Position numbers and translations under genes: made by a program. A stretch of DNA of 5,629 nt from MESE01 sp036675035 (GTDB lineage Bacteria > Pseudomonadota > Gammaproteobacteria > Burkholderiales > Burkholderiaceae_D): the NCBI GenBank assembly GCA_036675035.1, contig JAKFFO010000026.1:1-5629 (forward strand). Direction: 5' to 3'. Positions 1 through 4,976 of this stretch are shown here, piece after piece (position 1 is the stretch's first letter; every line of letters begins with the position of its first letter). Below the pieces are notes generated by a model. It was not told the DNA's origin. It searched no databases and was given only the letters and a program-made list of their open reading frames with translations.

Positions 1-115
1 ATAGACCGATGTTCGGCAGAAAACGTATATTCAGAATCCGAGTGTGGCTTTGTAGTTCTTGTTGCTAGTCCGGCCAGGCTGAACACACCAGTTCCGCTCA
101 TGCATGCGAGCTTCT
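1..115. other. Unassigned left edge, no gene recognised
   Basis: I see no supported gene here. One plus-strand frame starting at base 1 stays open until a TGA at 163-165, but it would have to run straight through the strong hairpin at 116-167, and its translation resembles nothing I know. The other plus frames have stops at 2-4, at 50-52 and at about 66-68. A 24-codon minus-strand ATG frame at 105-31 has no support. The stretch could be the intergenic tail of a neighbouring gene lying outside the window. Confidence 0.3.
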
Positions 116-167
116 CTTCACTGCCAATAAAAACCCTGCGTCTGCAGGGTTTTTATTGGCAGTGAAG
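116..167 (-). terminator. Long perfect hairpin, probable bidirectional intrinsic terminator of the T6SS phospho-switch operon
   Basis: Bases 116-139 and 144-167 are perfect reverse complements: a 24-bp stem with the 4-base loop GTCT at 140-143. The inner part is a GC core (CCCTGC / GCAGGG) flanked by an A5 tract on one side and a T5 tract on the other, so a Rho-independent terminator with a U-tract is formed on either strand. It lies 125 bases after the stop codon of the lipoprotein gene, the last gene of the minus-strand operon. The stem continues 13 further pairs beyond the U-tract (to CTTCACTG / CAGTGAAG), which is longer than a usual terminator. Terminator function is inferred from structure and position. 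Confidence 0.85.
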
Positions 168-292
168 GCCGTCTGTTGCGGATTCGGCGCCGGAATGCAT
201 TCCTCTGCAACACGAAGCTTTACAGCGATTCGATCAGACTTTCCAACGTCGCGCCCTCTTGTCCGGGTCCACGTCGAAAAGCGCCGCCGATA

Positions 293-709
293 CTACCTCT
301 GTCTTTTCGCGCGATCGAATACCGGACCCCACAACGGATGGCCTTTTTCGCCTGGCGCCAGATCGAACGCCGGATCCAGCTTGAGTGCTTTTTCGAATTG
401 CTGGCGGCATGGAGCCGGCTGCGACGTGACGCAATAGCTGAACGCCATGTACTTCAGTGCCTTCAGTTGCACGTCCTGGCTCGCCTTCCAGATTTCATCG
501 GCGGTGCCAAGCTTTTTCACCGCAGCGCTATAGTCGCCGTTATCGTACAACGCGATGCCCGCATTCAACGCCGCCTTGCCAGCTGCTTCTTCGGCGGACT
601 GCTGCTTGAACGGATTCTCAATTTCCTTTAGTGCGGCACAGCCTGACAGCAGGATCGCTGCCGTCAGCAGGCCGGCAAGACAGCCGGTGCCGGGTATCTG
701 TAGTTTCAT
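293..709 (-). CDS. Small TPR-containing lipoprotein, TssQ-like, T6SS-associated
   Basis: A 138-residue envelope lipoprotein. Residues 1-24 form a lipoprotein signal peptide: Lys2, a hydrophobic stretch at about 10-21, and the lipobox L21-S22-G23-C24. Cys24 would be lipidated, and Ala at +2 (not Asp) favours sorting to the outer membrane. Two TPR-like helical hairpins follow, at about 42-75 (containing NAGIALYDNGDYSAAVKKL) and 78-112 (ending CRQQFEKALKLDP). Cys93 and Cys101 could form a periplasmic disulfide. The ATG at 709 is chosen because it directly precedes the signal peptide and has a purine-rich GAGAG about 9 bases upstream; the longer open frame back to 805 overlaps the kinase gene and would bury the signal. 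It is the last gene of the operon, 22 bases after the kinase stop. Similar small lipoproteins in betaproteobacterial T6SS clusters are called TssQ-like. A role as partner or sensor for the kinase is inference. The C-terminus may be short (see findings). Confidence 0.8.
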   Translation of the reverse strand: MKLQIPGTGCLAGLLTAAILLSGCAALKEIENPFKQQSAEEAAGKAALNAGIALYDNGDYSAAVKKLGTADEIWKASQDVQLKALKYMAFSYCVTSQPAPCRQQFEKALKLDPAFDLAPGEKGHPLWGPVFDRAKRQR

Positions 710-731
710 GATGCGTTTCTCTCTGATATAT

Positions 732-2420
732 TCAATTCGCCGCGCGCGCAAAATCGTGTTCGATTCTGACCGTTTTCCGGCGCGTGACAACAACGTCAAC
801 GACATGGTCTCGATAGTGTGAATTGACCACCCTGATCTGGTGCTTCCCTTCGGGCAGCACCAGGTTTTTCAGCGGCGGACTGACGCCTTTCGACACGCCG
901 TCAACCAGAACGGTACCCCACGGTTTGATCAGGAGTCGCACGGCTCCGGTTTCCTGCGCAGCAGCGCTGGCCGATCGGGCAGCTGTTTGCGCCTTATCGC
1001 CGGCGCCCGGCGACGCAGCGCGTGCCGGTTTGTCGTCTCGTTTATTTTCCGATCGAGCGGCCACGGCGCTTGCCGGCAATACTCTTTCCCGGTCCGATGC
1101 TACGCGATCAGTTGCGCCGGCAGCTGCCGGCTGCCGGCCTGCATGTTGCGAATTTTCCGGTGCAACCGGCGGATTTGACGGCGAAGCGCTCTTGCCTGCT
1201 CGGGACGCATACACGCCTACCGCAACGGCGACGCATGCAATGCCGACCACGCCGATAATCCATCCGCGCTGCATGAATGCATTGCTCTGTCTGCCTGCAG
1301 CGATCGGGGTGCCGGCACTTTGCTGACGGTCTTTTTCTGATGCGGTGGCAGTCGCGGTTTTCGCGATAGCCGCCTCTCCCACCTTCGATCTGCTGCCGGA
1401 TTTTTTGGCGTCTGACACAGGTACTGCCGACGCGGACGATCGATCGGATGCGCGCCGCTCCTGCTTGCCCAGGCCCAGCAGCTGGCTGAATTCTGCAATC
1501 GTTTGCGGCCGGTCATCCGGCCTGACCGCGAGGCCCTTGCTGACGGCGAACAGGAATTGCCGGCTGTATCCGGGATATTGTTCGGGGGTCAGCGGTTCGA
1601 TCGGATCCTTCATCATGCGTGCGACCGATGCCGGCGGCGCCTTCCTGGCGATGCTCGAATACACCACCGCAGACAGTGCGTAAATATCGGTCCACGGCCC
1701 CTGCTGCATCGACGGGTCGTCGGCATATTGCTCGATCGGTGCGAAGCCGGGCTTCAGGATGACCGTCAGCGCCTGCGCCATGTTCTGGATCAATTGACGC
1801 GCGGCCCCGAAATCCAGCAGTACCGGTTCACCGGTAGGCTGGATCATGATGTTTTCAGGCGAGATATCGCGATGCAGGATTTGCACCGCATACAGCACAT
1901 CGAGCGCCCCCAGAATCGGCTTGAGCACCGATTTCCACCATGCCTCGGTCGCAATCGCAGGCTCGTCCCTGATGATGTCCTTGAGCGTCCTGCCTTCGTA
2001 AAAGCGCATCGCCATGTAGGCCGTGTTGTTCTGTTCCCAGAACCGGTGCACCTTGATCAATGCAGGGTGGTCGAATTGCGCGAGCAGGCGCGCCTCATTG
2101 ATGAAGCTCTTCAATCCTGCTTCGAATGTTTCCTGGTGGCGCCTGGAGCGCACCGCAATCATGTGGTCCGCACCGCGCCCGGCAAGCGCCGGCGGCATGT
2201 ATTCCTTCAGGGCGATGGTCCGCTGCAGCGAATGATCGAATGCCAGATAGACGATGCCGAATCCGCCTTCACCGACAATACCGGTGATTTCGAATTCAGC
2301 TACCCGCGTGCCGATGGCGAGGCAGTTTTCCGAGCCGGATTGAGTTTGCTGCGGCAACGGGCTGGCCGTCACATTGACCGTCATATCGCGTGCGCTTGCA
2401 CTGGATGATGCATTGTTCAT
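732..2420 (-). CDS. ppkA: Membrane-anchored Ser/Thr protein kinase with periplasmic PEGA domain, PpkA/TagE-like
   Basis: A 562-residue transmembrane Ser/Thr kinase, likely the activating enzyme of the T6SS threonine phosphorylation pathway. The cytoplasmic kinase domain spans about 43-315: glycine loop GEGGFG (50-55), ATP-binding Lys72 in ALKEYMP, a candidate alpha-C Glu at 109, catalytic loop HRDISPEN (183-190, Asp185, Asn190), DFG (203-205), the APE equivalent APIE (227-230) and Asp245. A polar Ala/Ser/Lys-rich juxtamembrane linker (about 318-385) is followed by one membrane helix (386-406), a low-complexity periplasmic linker (about 407-490) and a C-terminal PEGA domain (about 491-557, containing LVLPEGKHQIRVV). 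All catalytic residues are present, so it should be active, although Ser187 replaces the usual catalytic-loop Lys. The start ATG overlaps the phosphatase stop by four bases (ATGA), with AGGGA at 2429-2425 as ribosome site. The classical P. aeruginosa PpkA carries a VWA domain instead of PEGA, so the symbol describes role rather than strict orthology. Confidence 0.9.
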   Translation of the reverse strand: MNNASSSASARDMTVNVTASPLPQQTQSGSENCLAIGTRVAEFEITGIVGEGGFGIVYLAFDHSLQRTIALKEYMPPALAGRGADHMIAVRSRRHQETFEAGLKSFINEARLLAQFDHPALIKVHRFWEQNNTAYMAMRFYEGRTLKDIIRDEPAIATEAWWKSVLKPILGALDVLYAVQILHRDISPENIMIQPTGEPVLLDFGAARQLIQNMAQALTVILKPGFAPIEQYADDPSMQQGPWTDIYALSAVVYSSIARKAPPASVARMMKDPIEPLTPEQYPGYSRQFLFAVSKGLAVRPDDRPQTIAEFSQLLGLGKQERRASDRSSASAVPVSDAKKSGSRSKVGEAAIAKTATATASEKDRQQSAGTPIAAGRQSNAFMQRGWIIGVVGIACVAVAVGVYASRAGKSASPSNPPVAPENSQHAGRQPAAAGATDRVASDRERVLPASAVAARSENKRDDKPARAASPGAGDKAQTAARSASAAAQETGAVRLLIKPWGTVLVDGVSKGVSPPLKNLVLPEGKHQIRVVNSHYRDHVVDVVVTRRKTVRIEHDFARAAN

Positions 2421-3253
2421 CGGATCCCTGACGGTGACGTATCGTTCGCGCTTGTCGACGGTCGGATTGCCGATCGGTTTTCACCCAGCCACAGCGCGAA
2501 TGCAGTGAAATTGTCACGCGGCTTTGCAGAGGCACTGCTGTTGGTTTCAGCCAAGCTGATCATGTGTTCGAGCCAGGCATTGACATCCGCCGCGCCGGCC
2601 AGCGCCTGTTCCATGTCCGGCTCAGGCACCCACTCCCAAAATCCATCGCTGCACAACAGTAACGCATCGCCGTCTTCGATGGCGAGCGCGTCATCGGACA
2701 CCGCCGGCCTGATATCGCCCTCGGCACCGATCGCCGCAAACAGCGTGCTGCGCTGCGGATTGGTTCTCGATTCCTCTGGTTTGCAATAACCGGCATCGAT
2801 CAATTGCTGGACCACGGTATGGTCTTTCGTGACGCGCAGTACCTTGCGATCGCGAAACAGGTAAATGCGGGTGTCGCCCAGGTGTCCCCACAGTACGCAG
2901 CGGTTATTGCGGTCGATCAGCACTGCAGCGACGGTCGCGCTCATGTCCGCCAGCGATTGATCTTCGTCCTTCCCCTGCGCGACATTGACGATCGCTTCGT
3001 CTATATAAGACTGCAATGCGCGGCTGCCGAAAGACAAGTCCCGCATGAAACTGCCGATGACCGCACGCACGACGATATTCGCGGCGATCTCTCCGCCCTG
3101 GTGACCGCCCGCGCCGTCCGATACCACGAAGCATGCAAGACCGTCCTGCTCGCTCATGCCGAGCGCATCCTGGTTGGTCTGGCGGCCACCGATATTGGTT
3201 GTTTGCGCCACAGCCAGCGCCATCTCGCAGTAGTTTGGCAACTCCATTTTCAT
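2417..3253 (-). CDS. pppA: PP2C-family Ser/Thr protein phosphatase, PppA/TagG-like
   Basis: A 278-residue cytoplasmic metal-dependent phosphatase, expected to remove the phosphates placed by the adjacent kinase and so switch T6SS signalling off. The PP2C motifs occur in order: GGRQTNQD (22-29; Arg24 for phosphate, Asp29), SDGAGGHQGG (45-54; metal ligand Asp46), MSATVAAVLI (104-113), GHLGDTRIYLF (123-133), KDHTVVQQL (143-151), LLCSDGFWEWV (199-209; Asp203) and RDNF (246-249; Asp247). Length fits the single-domain bacterial PppA/Stp type, and there is no membrane segment. I chose the ATG at 3253, one base after the TagH stop, with GAG(AAA) about seven bases upstream; in-frame ATGs at 3268, 3265 and 3247 are alternatives, and the upstream ones would overlap tagH. 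The ORF ends inside the kinase start codon (ATGA), which suggests translational coupling of the antagonistic pair. Confidence 0.93.
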   Translation of the reverse strand: MKMELPNYCEMALAVAQTTNIGGRQTNQDALGMSEQDGLACFVVSDGAGGHQGGEIAANIVVRAVIGSFMRDLSFGSRALQSYIDEAIVNVAQGKDEDQSLADMSATVAAVLIDRNNRCVLWGHLGDTRIYLFRDRKVLRVTKDHTVVQQLIDAGYCKPEESRTNPQRSTLFAAIGAEGDIRPAVSDDALAIEDGDALLLCSDGFWEWVPEPDMEQALAGAADVNAWLEHMISLAETNSSASAKPRDNFTAFALWLGENRSAIRPSTSANDTSPSGIR

Positions 3254-3254
3254 G

Positions 3255-4337
3255 CTATTTCTCATCATAGAAGCGATCGATTTCCTTTTCGTATGCAGCC
3301 ACGAACGCCTTGCCGAACAGAGCATCGAAATCGTGCTGCGCTTCGCGGTAGATATCGCCGAACAGCACCGTGTACTGGTCCCACATCCTGGCCTTGCGGT
3401 GAGCGGGCAGCACCGTATCGAACACGGTGCGATCCTTCAGCCGCTTTTCGAGCAAAGCCGGATCGAAGCGCGTGAGCACTTCGTCGACGGCCGCATGCAT
3501 GCCCGCGACCATGCCGACCTGATGCGCCTGCAGATCCTCGTAGGCATCCTGCATCGCTTCCGCCGGCCCCATGAAACCCGGCATCTTCTTGCGCAGCATT
3601 TGCACCAGGATGGTTTCGCTGTCGGACAGAAATTTCAGCGGATTGTTATTGCGCAGCACGATCATCGTGACATCCGCCTTGACTTCACGCTTCATCGATG
3701 CGCGCGTTGTCAGCAACTCGAAAGTTCCATTCACTGCAGTTGCGACCAGCTTGCCCAGGGTTTCCATGAATTCCGGCGTCAATTCGGCATTGAGACTCGC
3801 GTGCTCAATGCCGGCGCCTTTCACGAATGCCTGCATCAATGCCTGGCTGTCAACCGGCGCCGCATCGGCCGCAGCCGCTGCGGGTGTTTGCGCTTGCGTG
3901 TTTGCCTGGGTCTGCGCCACTGGCGACGCGTCGAATGCACCCGACCTGGCTCCGGTTGCGGATACGCCGATAGTGCCGGGATTGCCATTCTGTTCAGCGT
4001 CGGCCTGGATATCGACCGACACCAGGTGCGACTCGGCACACAGCACATACATGCCGATCCGGATTTCATCGCCGGCTTTTAACGGACGCTGTTCGCCGAA
4101 ATTCAATTCCACGCCGTTGACCATCATCGGCGTTGCGTGGCTCAGGTTGATGATCACATGCTGCATTCCGTCGGATCTGATCTCGGCCTGCTTGCGCGAC
4201 ACGATATGCTTGGAGTCCGGTAGCACCAAGGCATTTTCATCGCTGCGCCCCAGCGTGCCGCCGGTGCGGCCGAAAATCCCGCTCAATGGCTGGCTTAGCG
4301 GCATGTTGTTATATGAAACAGCGGCGATTTTAATCAT
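3255..4337 (-). CDS. tagH: T6SS-associated FHA domain protein TagH (Fha)
   Basis: A 360-residue cytoplasmic scaffold that reads phosphothreonine and, in characterised systems (Fha1), promotes T6SS assembly when phosphorylated by the kinase. The N-terminal FHA domain (about 6-105) shows GRSDEN (30-35; phosphate-contacting Arg31), VSRKQAEI (46-53; Ser47 and Arg48) and MVNG (72-75; Asn74). The usual SRxHA motif reads SRKQA, so its His is Gln. A low-complexity Ala/Gln/Thr linker (about 125-165) precedes a helical C-terminal domain (about 166-360, containing NNPLKFL and ending in EIDRFYDEK) of the type found only in T6SS FHA proteins; this is the main evidence that the operon serves T6SS. The ATG at 4337 is chosen because the family begins with a short strand of this kind (MIKIAAVSYNN), although no clear Shine-Dalgarno precedes it. 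It is the first gene of the operon; the phosphatase ATG follows one base after its TAG. Confidence 0.93.
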   Translation of the reverse strand: MIKIAAVSYNNMPLSQPLSGIFGRTGGTLGRSDENALVLPDSKHIVSRKQAEIRSDGMQHVIINLSHATPMMVNGVELNFGEQRPLKAGDEIRIGMYVLCAESHLVSVDIQADAEQNGNPGTIGVSATGARSGAFDASPVAQTQANTQAQTPAAAAADAAPVDSQALMQAFVKGAGIEHASLNAELTPEFMETLGKLVATAVNGTFELLTTRASMKREVKADVTMIVLRNNNPLKFLSDSETILVQMLRKKMPGFMGPAEAMQDAYEDLQAHQVGMVAGMHAAVDEVLTRFDPALLEKRLKDRTVFDTVLPAHRKARMWDQYTVLFGDIYREAQHDFDALFGKAFVAAYEKEIDRFYDEK

Positions 4338-4418
4338 CGGAATGAACTGAAAATACCTTGATCGATTTGTAAATGGCGCAAGCGTTAACGTACTTGCCTC
4401 AACGATTTTCTTCGATTG

Positions 4419-4448
4419 CTATTATTTTCCGGAAAAGAGATTTTCCAA
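4419..4448 (-). promoter_or_regulatory. Putative sigma70-type promoter of the tagH operon, with a palindrome in the spacer
   Basis: Read on the minus strand, TTGGAA (4448-4443) and TAATAG (4424-4419) are 18 bases apart; AATAAT two bases further upstream would give a 16-base spacer. Both hexamers are imperfect matches to TTGACA/TATAAT. The spacer contains the perfect 12-bp palindrome TTTTCCGGAAAA (4425-4436). A start site just after it would leave a leader of roughly 75 bases before the tagH ATG. An alternative -10, TAATAT at 4470-4465, lacks a good -35. This is pattern matching by eye in an AT-rich region and is only moderately supported. Confidence 0.4.
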
Positions 4449-4518
4449 ACCGGATTCAAACCAGATATTAGACTGCCCGGAACCTTTTTCATACCAATAG
4501 GCAACTTTTTACCATAAT

Positions 4519-4543
4519 GACATGTTGCAATTTGTAACTTGTC
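4519..4543. promoter_or_regulatory. 25-base imperfect palindrome, operator-like site upstream of the tagH operon
   Basis: Arms 4519-4530 (GACATGTTGCAA) and 4532-4543 (TTGTAACTTGTC) are inverted repeats around T4531, matching at 10 of 12 positions; the mismatch pairs are 4527/4535 and 4523/4539. The length and symmetry fit binding of a dimeric transcription factor. It lies about 70 bases upstream of the putative -35 element, a position suited to an activator. The factor is unknown. Confidence 0.4.
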
Positions 4544-4976
4544 GTTGTGACATCCCGTAATTTATTGACTGCACGACGAATAATCGTCGGCGTCGCCACG
4601 CCAATGTATCGATCGGTGTCATCGGCTTGTTGAACAGGGAGTTAAGCTCAGCGCTGCACAACTGGGAATCGCCGAACACCGAATCGATTCAATGACAAAC
4701 TCGATGCCGGAAAGATGAAGATGGCCGTGCCTCAGTGAACCTGACAGTCGATCAACGGCGCTGCCGGGAGCACAAAATTATGGCGCGAACATTCGGCCGC
4801 CAATATTCAAAGTACCGAGATGATCGAAACGCCTCCAGAAGAGCTGACGCACAAATCTTTTCCCGCCTCGTACGGGCAAGAGCAGCAAGCTGCCATATCA
4901 GCCTGGCGCTCTTTATATAAATTACATCGAAATCACGTCTGACCACGAGTTTCGCAAAACCGAAAACCCGCCTGGA

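Larger units (their letters stand above)
4338..4976. other. Intergenic region between the orphan gene and tagH; no convincing gene
   Basis: This 639-base stretch has no coding frame I can support. The part next to tagH (about 4338-4560) is AT-rich (24/60 and 22/60 G+C in the rows starting 4441 and 4501) and carries the putative promoter and operator-like sites listed separately. The right part (4561-4976) returns to higher GC. It contains a small stem at 4574-4589 (CGACGA, ATAA loop, TCGTCG) with no U-tract and a 10-bp palindrome GAATCGATTC at 4681-4690. Two short GTG-started frames (4735-4920 plus, 4946-4752 minus) overlap on opposite strands, have no obvious ribosome sites and no recognisable product. 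No clear intrinsic terminator is visible after the orphan gene. Confidence 0.6.

Noticed and set aside
1..165. Plus-strand frame open from base 1, possibly the tail of an upstream gene
   Set aside because: It would end inside the far arm of the perfect terminator hairpin, which is unlikely for a real gene, and the translation is not recognisable.
710..805. Upstream extension of the lipoprotein ORF to 805
   Set aside because: It would overlap the kinase C-terminus by about 70 bases and put 32 residues ahead of a clear signal peptide and lipobox; the ATG at 709 has a purine-rich site upstream.
1503..2408. Plus-strand open frame of 301 codons antisense to the kinase gene
   Set aside because: It lies wholly opposite a kinase with all catalytic motifs in order; its Arg/His-rich translation is typical of the antisense of a high-GC gene and shows no domain.
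732..2420. Possibility that the kinase is a pseudokinase because of HRDISPEN
   Set aside because: The ATP-binding Lys, catalytic Asp, Asn and DFG are all present; Ser at this position occurs in other bacterial kinases.
3254..3325. Upstream extension of the phosphatase to 3325
   Set aside because: The extra 24 residues overlap the conserved tagH C-terminus and are basic and unlike PP2C; the ATG at 3253, one base after the tagH stop, fits the operon.
3252..4350. Long plus-strand frames opposite tagH (276 and 259 codons)
   Set aside because: They are shadows of the clearly recognisable FHA/TagH gene, with compositions typical of antisense translation and no motifs.
4735..4946. Two opposing short GTG frames (plus 4735-4920, minus 4946-4752)
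   Set aside because: They overlap on opposite strands, lack ribosome sites and have no recognisable similarity; I cannot support either as a gene.
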